This document shows, one piece after another, positions 7,990-16,351 of a stretch of DNA of 64,000 bases. Numbering within the stretch: position 1 is the first letter of the stretch; each line of letters starts with the position of its first letter. Source of the DNA: Rhodococcus jostii NBRC 16295. Lineage in GTDB: Bacteria; Actinomycetota; Actinomycetes; Mycobacteriales; Mycobacteriaceae. The translations under genes were made by a program, and so were the position numbers. A model generated the notes under the pieces. The model had not been told where the DNA came from. It ran no database searches and saw only the letters and a program-made list of their open reading frames with translations. The DNA lies in assembly GCF_001894825.1 (NCBI RefSeq), contig NZ_BCWY01000002.1:186001-250000 (forward strand), read 5' to 3'.

Positions 7990-9023
7990 TGGATGAACCG
8001 CTTTTCCCAGTCGGACTGGTATTCGGTGAGCGATTCGGGCGTCAGCTCGGACGGATTGGGCAGCGCGATGTCCTGCGCGCGGGCGACACTTCCTTCGATA
8101 TCGGGGAGCGCGCTCGCGTAGCCGAGCGACAACGCCTTCTGGCCTGCGGGTGTCACCATGAAATTCGCCAGCACCTGAGCTGCATTCGGGTGTGGCGCCG
8201 CGGACAGGGCGTGGGTGAACCAGGGGGTTCCCCACGGGGGTGACGGCAGCGCCCAGTCCACCGGTGCACCCGATTCGTTCTCTCGCACCAGGGGCTGCAC
8301 CACTGGGGTCGCGACGATCTCCCCCGAGGTCAGGGCCTGAGCGACGCCCAGTGCACTCGGGTAGATGCGCGGTTTCAGTTCCGCGAGCTTCTGGAGATAG
8401 TCGTCGCCGAAGTTCTTTTCGAAGAATCGGTAGAAGTCGACATACGAGGCGATGCCCGACGGGTTGACGATGCCGATCTTGCCCTTCAATGCCGGGTCGA
8501 GCAGGTCTGCCGGCTTCTGCAGACCGCCGGGAAGCGCTGTCGTGTTCCACCCCAGGGCGAACACCGCCGCACTCGTGAGGAAGAACTTGTCGGACATGAT
8601 GCTCTTCTGCGGTTCGTACTCCGGCGCATCGAATGCCGGGCCGACGAGGTCGGTCGAGTAGGTGCCCGACTCGGCGGCATTCTCGATCCAGGCGGCGTCG
8701 GTCAGCATGTGGACATCAGCCGTGCCGCGTTTCGTCTTGTTCTCGACCTCGACCTTCGGGTTGATGTCGGCGTCGGTTCCCCGGACGTACTCGAGGGAGA
8801 TCTCGGGATACTCCTGCTCGAATGCCACTGTGAGGGCTTCGAGATTGGCGGGGTTCTGGCTCGAGTACAGCAGGACACTGCCCTCGCCCTTGGCTGCTGC
8901 AACGACGTCGTCCCACGTGCCCGACACGGGTTGATTGACACCGGAACCACCGGATCCGCAGGCGGCGGAGGCGAACGCGGCGACCACCGCGACGGCCATC
9001 AGCTTGATCGGCACACTTCTCAT
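7986..9023 (-). CDS. ABC transporter substrate-binding lipoprotein (iron/thiamine-binding family)
   Basis: A 345-residue lipoprotein. The N-terminus has two basic residues, a hydrophobic core and the lipobox ASAAC near residue 22, followed by a Gly/Ser linker. The mature part resembles AfuA/FbpA-type class II periplasmic-binding proteins (WDDVVAAAKGEGSVLLYSSQ near the start, a pattern shared with ferric- and organic-anion binders). It should deliver the ligand to the ATPase/permease pair at 4198-7064. It is the second gene after the alpha/beta hydrolase. Conserved tyrosines used by true ferric binders could not be confirmed, so an organic ligand is equally possible. Confidence 0.88.
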   Translation of the reverse strand: MRSVPIKLMAVAVVAAFASAACGSGGSGVNQPVSGTWDDVVAAAKGEGSVLLYSSQNPANLEALTVAFEQEYPEISLEYVRGTDADINPKVEVENKTKRGTADVHMLTDAAWIENAAESGTYSTDLVGPAFDAPEYEPQKSIMSDKFFLTSAAVFALGWNTTALPGGLQKPADLLDPALKGKIGIVNPSGIASYVDFYRFFEKNFGDDYLQKLAELKPRIYPSALGVAQALTSGEIVATPVVQPLVRENESGAPVDWALPSPPWGTPWFTHALSAAPHPNAAQVLANFMVTPAGQKALSLGYASALPDIEGSVARAQDIALPNPSELTPESLTEYQSDWEKRFIQ

Positions 9024-9110
9024 GGCATGAAAGTCCTTCCGGAATCGGTTCGCCGGATGCGAACCTGTGTAGTCGGTAGCGGAGTGAGAGATCGAATGCG
9101 GGGCGAATCC

Positions 9111-9806
9111 CTACGACGCGAGCCTGTCGAGCAGTGCGGCAACGCGATCGGGAATCGTCACCATGGCCATGTGGCCGGACTCGAGAAAGACGGTGTCGCC
9201 GCCGACGACGGCAGCCGAACGCTCCTGCAGCTCGGGCGGATAGCACGTGTCCTTCGTTAAACGTACGTATGTACGGGGTACGTCGGCACGGAGACCGGAC
9301 AGATCCACGAACTCGGTGAGTAGCGCACCGGAATCGTCGACCAACTGGTCGATCATCCAGTCGGTCTGCTCGGCGTCCATGTCGTTGCAGAGCATCGCTG
9401 CGGCGCCCAGTGGATCCTGGCGATAGACACCGCCTTCTATCGACGCTTCGACCGCGATGCGGACGTCCGGATCGATCTGGTCGATCACCCGCGTGCCGTC
9501 GGGCGGGACGACGGCGGAGAGGAGCACGACGTGCCGTAGTCGGTCCGCGAGCGCTGACATGGCCAGCGGGGCCGTCACTCCTGCGAAGGAATGTGCGACG
9601 AGAACGATGTCGTCGAGGTTCGCCGCCTCGACGTCCTCGACGAGGGCGGCGGCGCAGTCGGCGAGGGTGACCGACCGCGGGTCGACGGAGCGGCGTCCAC
9701 CCCGTCCCGGGAGATCGACTGCGAGAGTGTCACCTTCGAGCAACGGAAGGAGAGGCTCCCAGCAGGAGGCGCCCACTCCTGCGCCATGGACGAGAACAAA
9801 CGACAT
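9111..9806 (-). CDS. Alpha/beta hydrolase (methylesterase-like)
   Basis: A 231-residue alpha/beta-fold hydrolase. VLVHGAGVGASCWEPLLPLL is the usual oxyanion-hole start; the nucleophile is in AHSFAG near residue 80, and the catalytic His in ESGHMAMV near the C-terminus. The pattern resembles the plant-methylesterase/EstC group, which cleaves small esters. ATG 9806 is chosen over GTG 9818 because GAGGGG sits at the right distance from the ATG. It heads the minus-strand unit hydrolase, binding protein, SDR, starting just beyond the candidate operator at 9826. It may hydrolyse an ester or lactone form of the substrate. Confidence 0.85.
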   Translation of the reverse strand: MSFVLVHGAGVGASCWEPLLPLLEGDTLAVDLPGRGGRRSVDPRSVTLADCAAALVEDVEAANLDDIVLVAHSFAGVTAPLAMSALADRLRHVVLLSAVVPPDGTRVIDQIDPDVRIAVEASIEGGVYRQDPLGAAAMLCNDMDAEQTDWMIDQLVDDSGALLTEFVDLSGLRADVPRTYVRLTKDTCYPPELQERSAAVVGGDTVFLESGHMAMVTIPDRVAALLDRLAS

Positions 9807-9825
9807 GATGCCCCTCACTAAATTG

Positions 9826-9839
9826 AACTGATATCAGTT
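9826..9839. promoter_or_regulatory. Candidate TetR operator (best copy), hydrolase side
   Basis: AACTGATATCAGTT is a perfect 14-bp palindrome and the strongest copy of the cluster motif. It lies 19 bases before the hydrolase ATG in the 109-bp divergent region shared with the flavin reductase gene. Confidence 0.75.
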
Positions 9840-9885
9840 TGAATCTAGGGAAATCGCCCTGTGATGTCAATCACCTGCTAGCGTG

Positions 9886-9899
9886 AAGTGAATCCAGTT
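9886..9899. promoter_or_regulatory. Candidate TetR operator, flavin reductase side
   Basis: AAGTGAATCCAGTT, followed by CA, is a second copy in the same divergent region. It sits 16 bases before the ATG at 9916 and just before that gene's AGGAGG ribosome binding site, so each divergent promoter has its own site. Confidence 0.65.
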
Positions 9900-9915
9900 C
9901 AGTTAGGAGGTCGGT

Positions 9916-11850
9916 ATGACGACTCCACGTGCAGCGCGGCCGCTGCAGCTCGGCACGCTTCGGTTGGAAAACCGTCTCGTCGGTACGCCTCACGCCTCGG
10001 GAGCCGTCGCCGGCGGTATCCCGTTGCCCGGCGACGCCGACTATTGGCGCCGGAGGGCGGCGGGCGGCGCGGCAATGCTCCTCGTCGGCGGCACGGTGGT
10101 GTCACCCAGCTCGACCAATCGCAACGGCAACATCACCGAGGCCTGGCGTCCCGAAGTCGTCGCCGGCCTGGAGGCTCGGGCACGAGCGATCACGGAGGAG
10201 GGAGCCGTCGCGGCATGCCAGCTGGTGCACCTCGGACGCGAAACGCTCGGCGCCGAGCTGTGGAGCCATCCCGTGGCGCCGGCCGCGGTCCGCTCTCCCC
10301 GCGAACCGACGCGGGCCCGAGTCCTCTCCCACACCGATGTCGACGGGATCGTCGACGCGTTTCGCACATCCGCCGTTCACGCGTGGTCCGCCGGATTCCA
10401 GGTCGTCGAACTGCATGCGGCCCACGGTTATCTGCTGGCGCAGTTCCTGTCACCGATAACCAACTTCGGCCGAGGCGCTGGGACGGTTGCGGGGCGTGTG
10501 CAGATCCTCGACCGCATTGCGTCTGCGGTTCGGGACGCCTGCCCCGGTGTCGTCCTCGGTGTTCGCGTCTCCGCCGAAGGGGACGACGAGGCCGGCCTGA
10601 GCATGGACGGGCTCTGTGAAGTACTTCCGCACCTCTCCGATTTCGACTATGTCAACGTGACGGTCGGGGTACGCACCACCTACGTCCGCGATATGGCCGT
10701 CGCCGACCCGCCGCTGCTCGGTGCGGTCGGACGGTTGCGCGCCGCCACGGTGACACCGCTGCTGGTGTCGCAGTCCTTCCGCACTGGTGCGTCCATCGAC
10801 ACCGCGCTGCAATCGGGAGCCGATCTCATCGGCATTGCGCGCCCGCTGATCGCGGATCCGGACTTTCCCCGGAAGATACTGACCGGCAGGGAGGCCTCGA
10901 TCCGCCCGTGTGTGTCGTGCAACGAGGACTGCCGCGCGTTCGACCCGGTGCTGCTCTGCTCGGTCAACCCCGAACTCGCACCGCCGGGTCATTCCGCACG
11001 TCCGGCGTATCCGCTGACCCTGGGCCCGACCCGCTCGTCGGGCCACCGGCGGCGGATCGCCGTCGTCGGTGCCGGCCCGGCCGGGCTCGAGTGCGCGATG
11101 CGGCTCGGATCCGAACACGCAGTCACGCTCTTCGAACGTCGAGACCGGATAGGTGGCCAGCTCGCGACAGCCGCGGACGCGCCACACCGCAGCGGCTGGC
11201 GCCGCCTCCTCGACTACTACTCGGACAACATGCCGGGGGTGGTACTCCGTCTGGGCCACACGGTCACCGCCACCGAACTGGAAGCCTTCGACGACGTAGT
11301 CCTGGCCGTCGGTGCCGTGGAGACGCTTCCTTCCGAAGCCGCAGGGGCGAAGTCCCTGCTCTCCTCGCAGGCGCTGGTCGGGGGAGGGGAGTCGCTGCGC
11401 GGCGCCAGGCACATCGTGGTGGTCGACGACGGATTCGGGCTCTGGCCCGCGGCGAGTTCGGTCGAAGCCGCGCTTGCCGCGGGCGCCGACCTCGTGACCG
11501 TCCTGACGCCTGCCGCCGCCTTCGCGTCCGGTCTCCCCGCGGAGAGTCGCGTGCAGTATCTGCGTCGGCTGTCGGGCAAACCGGTCGACGTGCGGGTGCT
11601 GTCGTCGCTCGTCGGGGTCACCGACGGCTCGGTCGAGTTCGAGAACACCCTGTCGGGGGAGAAGACGCGTCTCGACGTCGACCGCGTAGTCGTCGCCGGT
11701 GAGCGGCGCTCGCTCGACTGGTCGCTCCTCGCGCCGGAAGGCGCACGCGTGCACGTCATCGGCGACGCGCTCGTGCCACGCAAAGTCGCACACGCCGTCG
11801 CCGAGGGTCGTGCAGTCGCCTGTGAGTACTTGTTAACCGCGGGCGGTTAA
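9916..11850 (+). CDS. 2,4-dienoyl-CoA reductase-like FMN/4Fe-4S/FAD oxidoreductase (Old Yellow Enzyme group)
   Basis: A 644-residue enzyme. The N-terminal FMN TIM barrel shows HAAHGYLLAQFLSPITNFG. Cysteines at about residues 332, 335, 339 and 348 (CVSCNEDC then CSVNPE) match the cluster ligands of the family. A GAGPAG dinucleotide fold begins near residue 381. Family members (2,4-dienoyl-CoA reductase, trimethylamine dehydrogenase, bile-acid and aromatic-degradation reductases) reduce C=C bonds or oxidise amines. ATG 9916 follows a perfect AGGAGG. The final codons and the TAA stop lie inside the long palindrome at 11819-11864, so the last ten or so residues are encoded by the terminator arm. 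Expected role: reduction of an unsaturated carbonyl intermediate. Confidence 0.9.
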   Translation: MTTPRAARPLQLGTLRLENRLVGTPHASGAVAGGIPLPGDADYWRRRAAGGAAMLLVGGTVVSPSSTNRNGNITEAWRPEVVAGLEARARAITEEGAVAACQLVHLGRETLGAELWSHPVAPAAVRSPREPTRARVLSHTDVDGIVDAFRTSAVHAWSAGFQVVELHAAHGYLLAQFLSPITNFGRGAGTVAGRVQILDRIASAVRDACPGVVLGVRVSAEGDDEAGLSMDGLCEVLPHLSDFDYVNVTVGVRTTYVRDMAVADPPLLGAVGRLRAATVTPLLVSQSFRTGASIDTALQSGADLIGIARPLIADPDFPRKILTGREASIRPCVSCNEDCRAFDPVLLCSVNPELAPPGHSARPAYPLTLGPTRSSGHRRRIAVVGAGPAGLECAMRLGSEHAVTLFERRDRIGGQLATAADAPHRSGWRRLLDYYSDNMPGVVLRLGHTVTATELEAFDDVVLAVGAVETLPSEAAGAKSLLSSQALVGGGESLRGARHIVVVDDGFGLWPAASSVEAALAAGADLVTVLTPAAAFASGLPAESRVQYLRRLSGKPVDVRVLSSLVGVTDGSVEFENTLSGEKTRLDVDRVVVAGERRSLDWSLLAPEGARVHVIGDALVPRKVAHAVAEGRAVACEYLLTAGG

Positions 11851-11864
11851 CAAGTACTCACAGG
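11819..11864. terminator. 22-bp-arm palindrome: combined stop codon and terminator, copy A
   Basis: Perfect 22-bp arms (11819-11840 and 11843-11864) around GG, then a G run. The left arm includes GTGAGTACTTGTTAACCGC. TGA and TAA in the left arm plus TAA at 11848-11850 in the right arm close all three forward frames. Almost the same arms recur at 19008-19057. Confidence 0.8.
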
Positions 11865-11911
11865 GGGGTCGGTGTGGTTGCGCTCACACCCGAGGTCCTC
11901 TACGTTATTCG

Positions 11912-11925
11912 AACTGAAGTCAACT
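11912..11925. promoter_or_regulatory. Candidate TetR operator before the liv-type operon
   Basis: AACTGAAGTCAACT, preceded by TTCG and followed by CAA, matches the cluster palindrome with two mismatches in the right half. It lies 31 bases before the GTG start at 11956, which also argues against a start further upstream. Confidence 0.65.
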
Positions 11926-11955
11926 CAATTAGATCCGGCCGCCCTCGGAGGCATC

Positions 11956-12825
11956 GTGGACCAGTTGTTCATCACCTTGACCACCGGCATCGCCAACGGT
12001 GCCGTATACGGTCTCATCGGACTCGGATTGGTCATCATCTTCCGGTCCACCGACGTCATGAATTTCGCAATGGCGTCGTTGTCGACCCTCGCCATCTACG
12101 TTGCCCTCAGCGCGTACGGGGCCGGCGTGGGCATTGCGGTCGCCCTGGTCGTCGCGGTGGCCTTCGGGGCCCTCAGCGGAGTCGTGGTGCGGGAAGCGCT
12201 GATTCGTCCGCTCGGGCAAGGGAAGCTCTTCGCTGCGCTCGTCGTCACGATGGGGCTGTCGATCATTGTCGAGCATCTGATCGGCCACTACTGGGGAGAG
12301 CAGCCGCGACGATTCCCGCAACTCATCGACGGCACGATCTCGATCGGCAACTCGAACCTGATGCTGCAGGACGTCGCCACGATTCTCCTCGCCGCGCTCG
12401 CCGTGTCGGCCATTGCGTATCTGTTCACGCGGACGCCGGTGGGATCTGCGATGCGCGCGGTCGCCGAATCCGCTGAGACCGCGGAGATCATGGGCATCAA
12501 CGCGCACAAGGTTGCGCGGATCGCCTGGGCTCTCGGAATGGCGCTGGCGGTGCTGGGAGTCTTCCTGTACGCACCGAAAACCGGGGTTTCGCCGGTGATC
12601 CTAGCCCCAGTGTTGTTCCGTGCATTCGCAGGCATTCTGCTCGGTGGTCTCACAAGCATGTACGGCGCGGTCATCGGGGGGCTCATCATCGGTGTCCTGG
12701 ACAACCTCGCTGCGGCCTATATCTCCGCCAGCTTCCGTGACACGTTCGTCTTCTGCGTGGCGGTGCTCGTGCTGCTCATCCGTCCCCAGGGCATCTTCGG
12801 CCGCCAAACCTTCGAGAGGGTCTGA
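11956..12825 (+). CDS. Branched-chain amino acid-type ABC permease (LivH family)
   Basis: A 289-residue hydrophobic protein with about eight membrane segments and LivH features (NGAVYGLIGLGLVIIFRSTD near the start, EIMGINAHKV in the mid-protein loop, GGLTSMYGAVIGG near the end). GTG 11956 follows CGGAG; upstream in-frame starts would place the operator inside the gene. HAAT-type importers move branched-chain amino acids, urea, or in catabolic clusters aromatic and alicyclic acids. Its partners are the fused permease/ATPase chain 4 bases downstream and the binding protein at 16348-17508. Confidence 0.9.
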   Translation: MDQLFITLTTGIANGAVYGLIGLGLVIIFRSTDVMNFAMASLSTLAIYVALSAYGAGVGIAVALVVAVAFGALSGVVVREALIRPLGQGKLFAALVVTMGLSIIVEHLIGHYWGEQPRRFPQLIDGTISIGNSNLMLQDVATILLAALAVSAIAYLFTRTPVGSAMRAVAESAETAEIMGINAHKVARIAWALGMALAVLGVFLYAPKTGVSPVILAPVLFRAFAGILLGGLTSMYGAVIGGLIIGVLDNLAAAYISASFRDTFVFCVAVLVLLIRPQGIFGRQTFERV

Positions 12826-12829
12826 TTCC

Positions 12830-15379
12830 ATGATCACGAAAGACGTCTCGGCGCAGCGTGCCGGACGCTCCGCTCAGCGGCTGTACAGCGCCGGTCAGCT
12901 TCTCGGCGGACCGGCAGCGGCGATCCTGACGATAGTGGTGCTCTCTGCCGGACTCGTGCCGGGCTACCAGATATACACGGTCGGACTCGCCGCGGTGTAC
13001 GGACTGATCGTTCTCTCCATCTCGCTACTGGCCGGGTGGACGGGTATCTGGTCGATCGGGCATCCCGCAATGGTCGCGATCGGTGCCTATACGACCGCCT
13101 ACGGAAGCAGTAACGGTTGGGGACTGGCATTCACATCCGTTGTCGCTGTTGCATTGTGCGCAATGCTGGGAGGCTTCCTCGGATTCGCCGGCTCCCGTTT
13201 CTCCGTGCTGTACGTCGCGCTTCTCACCTTGGCGTTCACCTTGGTGACCCTCGAAATCATCGGTGCATGGAAGAGCGTCACCGGCGGTGACCAAGGAGTG
13301 CCGGTCGACACATTCGACTCCGCGTTCGGGGACCTCGTCCCGTCGTCCGACGCTGTCACCTACCTGGCCGTCGGAGTCCTCGGTCTCGCTGTCGCGGTGT
13401 CGGTGTTCCTGCGCCGCACGACCATACGCATGCGCATGGTCGCGGCCAAGACACACCCACTGGCAGGCAGATCGATCGGCATCGCTCCCGAACTGCAATC
13501 GAGCCTCGGCTTCGCGATCAGTGCGGGTGTCGCGGGCCTGTCCGGCGTGCTACTCGCCTTGCTGTCGGGCTTCATCAGCCCGGAGGGCTTCTCGATGGTC
13601 TTCGCGGTCAACCTGATTGCGGCGACCGTCCTCGGCGGCACCGGCAGCGTGATCGGCGCCGTTCTCGGTGGTGCGTTCCTCGCATCCGCACCGACGCTGG
13701 CGTCGTCGCTGTCGATCGACCAGCCGTACCTGATCGGGGGTGTCCTGATTCTCACCCTGCTGTTTCTCGCCGATGGAATCGTCCCGACGGCCGGGCGGCT
13801 GTTGCACCGATTCGTCCCGGTCACCCGTGCACTCGGACGCCCCACGCTGTCCACCTCCCAACCCAGCCTTCTCGACCCTGCGGGATCAGGTACGAACATG
13901 CGGGCCGATACCGCAACGGCAGTCGTGCTGAAGACGGAGGCACTCGGTGTTCGATTCGGGGGTCTTCAGGCCGTGCACAACATCGATCTCCGCGTGGATG
14001 CAGGTGAGGTGCTTGCGATCATCGGGCCGAACGGCGCCGGCAAGACCACCTTCGTCAACGCCCTCTGTGGCCTGATCGGTGGCGGTGAACTCGCAGGAAC
14101 GATGGAGCTCGGTGGCCGGCCCCTGCACGGGGTGCGGGCGACTCGCCGACGCTCGCTCGGACTCGGCCGGACCTTTCAGCATGCCGAACTTTTCGCGGAA
14201 CTGACCGTTCTCGAAAATGTCAGTGTCGTCAACCGCTGGGGGCGCCGTGCCGATCGCGACACTGCGTTGCAGGTCCTCTCGAGTGTCGGATTGGCCGACC
14301 ACGTGCACCGGCTCCCCCGAGAACTGCCGTTCGGACTACAGAAGCGGGTCGATCTCGCCCGGGCGATCGCGGCGCTGGCCGACAACCCGCGATTGATCGT
14401 GCTCGACGAACCGTTCGGTGGCCTCGACGCCGATGAACGTCACACACTCGCCGACCACATCCGCCGGCTCTCGAATTCCGGTACCTCCGTAGTCATCATC
14501 GACCACGTCCTCGACGACCTGTTCTCCGTCGCAGATCGGGTGGTGGCGTTCGACTTCGGTGAGCTGATCGCCGATGGAACCCCGGACACCGTCCTGCAGA
14601 ACCGGCAGGTCCGCGACTCGTATCTCGGAAACATCGACACCACCCTGATCGCACCCGACATCGATCGAACGGCGCCGCCGTTGATCTCCGTGCGGGGGAT
14701 CGAACACCACTACGAGGGTGTGCACGCATTGTCTGGCATCGATCTCGACGTCCATGCCGGCGGAATCCTCGGCATCGTCGGTGCGAACGGCGCCGGCAAG
14801 AGCACTCTGGGGCGGATCCTGCACGGAGGTCTGCAGTCGACCGGCGGCACCCGGACGGTCAATGGCGCAGACACCCTGCGGCTCAGCCTGGTTCCCGAGG
14901 GGCGCGCCTTGTTCCGCACCCTGTCGGTGCGCGAGAACCTGGAGGTCGCGGCGTACGCCGCCGGAATCTCCGGCCGTACACTGCGAACTCGGCTCGACGG
15001 GCTGCAGCAGGGGCTCCCCGAACGGGTCCGCACGCGCATGGACGTACCGGCCGGCTCACTGTCCGGCGGCGAACAACAGCTTGTCGCCATCGCCCGGGCA
15101 CTGATGGCCGACCCCGAAGTCCTGATCCTCGACGAACCCGCGCTGGGACTGTCCCCGGCGATGGTCGACGAAGTCTATTCACAGGTGAATGCCCTGGCGC
15201 GTCGGGGCATAACGACCATCCTGCTCGACCAGTCACTCACCCGCGCGCTCGAATCCTGCAGCGAGGTGATCGTTCTGCGTCAAGGTGAGGCCGTCGCGCG
15301 CGGCAACAGCGGCACGCCGGGATTCAGTGAGACTGCCGAGGCGGCGTACTTCGGTACAGAGACCCCTGCTCGCATCTAG
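12830..15379 (+). CDS. Fused LivM permease, LivG ATPase and LivF ATPase in one chain
   Basis: An 849-residue continuous frame. Residues about 15-330 form a LivM-type permease (LLAGWTGIWSIGHPAMVAIG, later VLGGTGSVIGAVLGGAF). A linker follows, then a LivG-type ATPase with Walker A GPNGAGKTT near 398, a divergent signature region PFGLQKRVDLARA near 501 and Walker B LIVLDEPFGGLD. A LivF-type ATPase completes the chain with Walker A GANGAGKST near 650, signature LSGGEQQLVAIARAL near 743 and Walker B VLILDEPALGL. Normally these are three proteins. LivM-LivG fusions are known; all three domains in one polypeptide is less usual. The ATG is 4 bases after the LivH stop. No internal stop or frameshift was seen. 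Confidence 0.9.
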   Translation: MITKDVSAQRAGRSAQRLYSAGQLLGGPAAAILTIVVLSAGLVPGYQIYTVGLAAVYGLIVLSISLLAGWTGIWSIGHPAMVAIGAYTTAYGSSNGWGLAFTSVVAVALCAMLGGFLGFAGSRFSVLYVALLTLAFTLVTLEIIGAWKSVTGGDQGVPVDTFDSAFGDLVPSSDAVTYLAVGVLGLAVAVSVFLRRTTIRMRMVAAKTHPLAGRSIGIAPELQSSLGFAISAGVAGLSGVLLALLSGFISPEGFSMVFAVNLIAATVLGGTGSVIGAVLGGAFLASAPTLASSLSIDQPYLIGGVLILTLLFLADGIVPTAGRLLHRFVPVTRALGRPTLSTSQPSLLDPAGSGTNMRADTATAVVLKTEALGVRFGGLQAVHNIDLRVDAGEVLAIIGPNGAGKTTFVNALCGLIGGGELAGTMELGGRPLHGVRATRRRSLGLGRTFQHAELFAELTVLENVSVVNRWGRRADRDTALQVLSSVGLADHVHRLPRELPFGLQKRVDLARAIAALADNPRLIVLDEPFGGLDADERHTLADHIRRLSNSGTSVVIIDHVLDDLFSVADRVVAFDFGELIADGTPDTVLQNRQVRDSYLGNIDTTLIAPDIDRTAPPLISVRGIEHHYEGVHALSGIDLDVHAGGILGIVGANGAGKSTLGRILHGGLQSTGGTRTVNGADTLRLSLVPEGRALFRTLSVRENLEVAAYAAGISGRTLRTRLDGLQQGLPERVRTRMDVPAGSLSGGEQQLVAIARALMADPEVLILDEPALGLSPAMVDEVYSQVNALARRGITTILLDQSLTRALESCSEVIVLRQGEAVARGNSGTPGFSETAEAAYFGTETPARI

Positions 15380-15468
15380 ACCGGGTATTCCGCGACGAGA
15401 ACCCGACGCTCTTCGGAGCGAAGGGAATCGACTCGATCAGACTCGGACAAGAGGAAGTACGGAGAAAG

Positions 15469-16272
15469 ATGAAAATGTCTCGGACAGCTGCGCAAGGCAG
15501 ATTCGAGGGCGCGGTCGCCCTGGTAACGGGAGGCGGATCAGGAATCGGAGCGGCAGTCGTCGCGCAACTCGTCGATGAGGGAGCTGCCCGCGTCTACGTG
15601 GCCGACATCGTGGTCGAGACAGTGCGCCGGCGGTGCGGGGACGACCCCACGACGATCGCACAGGGCGTCGACGTCTCGGACCCGAAGGCCGTCGATGCTG
15701 TCATGGCGGCGGTCCTCGCCGCCGAGGGGCGGCTCGACGTCGTCGTGCACGCCGCCGGCGTGGACGACCCGGAGTCCAAGAAGATCATCACGGACGCGAC
15801 TGCCGCGGGCACCCCGATCGACCTGACGGCGAACCTCACCGACGCGCAATGGCGCCGAGTGATGTCGGTCAATCTGGACGGCACTTTTCACGTGGTGCGC
15901 TCCGCAGTGCGGGTAATGAAGCCGAAAGGCGGCGCGATCGTCGTGATCGGCTCGTCCTCGGCATTCGATACCTTGACGGGATACCCGCACTACGCGGCGT
16001 CGAAAGCAGCCGTCCATGCCTTCTGTCAGGCCGTCGCCAAGGAGGTGGTGGCGTTCGGAATCCGACTCAACCTTGTCGCTCCCGGCCCGACCGAGACCGG
16101 CATGGCCTCTCGCACACCGGAAGAACTCAAAGTGCAGTGGGTCAACAACACACCGGTGCCGTATGCGACACCGGACGAGATCGCGGACAACGTGCTGTTC
16201 CTCGCTTCGGAACAGGCCAGAAACGTAGTGGGCGCGGTGCTGCTCAGCAACCGTGGACGATTCACCGTCTGA
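15469..16272 (+). CDS. SDR-family NAD(P)-dependent oxidoreductase
   Basis: A 267-residue short-chain dehydrogenase with TGGGSGIG, VADI after beta-2, HAAGVD in place of the usual NNAG, GSSSAF and Y-x3-K in YPHYAASKAAV. The C-terminus is atypical (LLSNRGRFTV rather than DGG). A ~10-residue insertion after HAAGVD also sets it apart from the other two cluster SDRs. GGAG lies shortly before the ATG. It follows the fused transporter gene by 89 bases with no operator between, so it probably shares that transcript. It likely oxidises a hydroxy intermediate; the substrate is unknown. Confidence 0.88.
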   Translation: MKMSRTAAQGRFEGAVALVTGGGSGIGAAVVAQLVDEGAARVYVADIVVETVRRRCGDDPTTIAQGVDVSDPKAVDAVMAAVLAAEGRLDVVVHAAGVDDPESKKIITDATAAGTPIDLTANLTDAQWRRVMSVNLDGTFHVVRSAVRVMKPKGGAIVVIGSSSAFDTLTGYPHYAASKAAVHAFCQAVAKEVVAFGIRLNLVAPGPTETGMASRTPEELKVQWVNNTPVPYATPDEIADNVLFLASEQARNVVGAVLLSNRGRFTV

Positions 16273-16281
16273 CTGTTCATA

Positions 16282-16322
16282 CGAGCGCATCCAGGTTGGA
16301 CTTGCCGACCTGGATGCGCTCG
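16282..16322. terminator. Terminator hairpin between SDR and binding protein genes
   Basis: Perfect 15-bp arms (16282-16296 and 16308-16322) around an 11-base loop between convergent genes. Confidence 0.75.
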
Positions 16323-16351
16323 AGTGTTACTGGATGCGCTCGAGGTGTTAC
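16311..16351. repeat. 20/21-bp tandem duplication at the end of the binding protein gene
   Basis: TGGATGCGCTCGAGTGTTAC (16311-16330) is followed directly by the same sequence with one extra G (16331-16351). The first copy shares the right arm of the terminator; the second carries the stop codon of the minus-strand binding protein gene (TAA at 16350-16348). Confidence 0.8.

Noticed and set aside
10450-11793. Minus-strand open frame of 447 codons
   Set aside because: Lies opposite the flavin reductase, whose FMN, cluster and FAD motifs are intact; low-complexity product.
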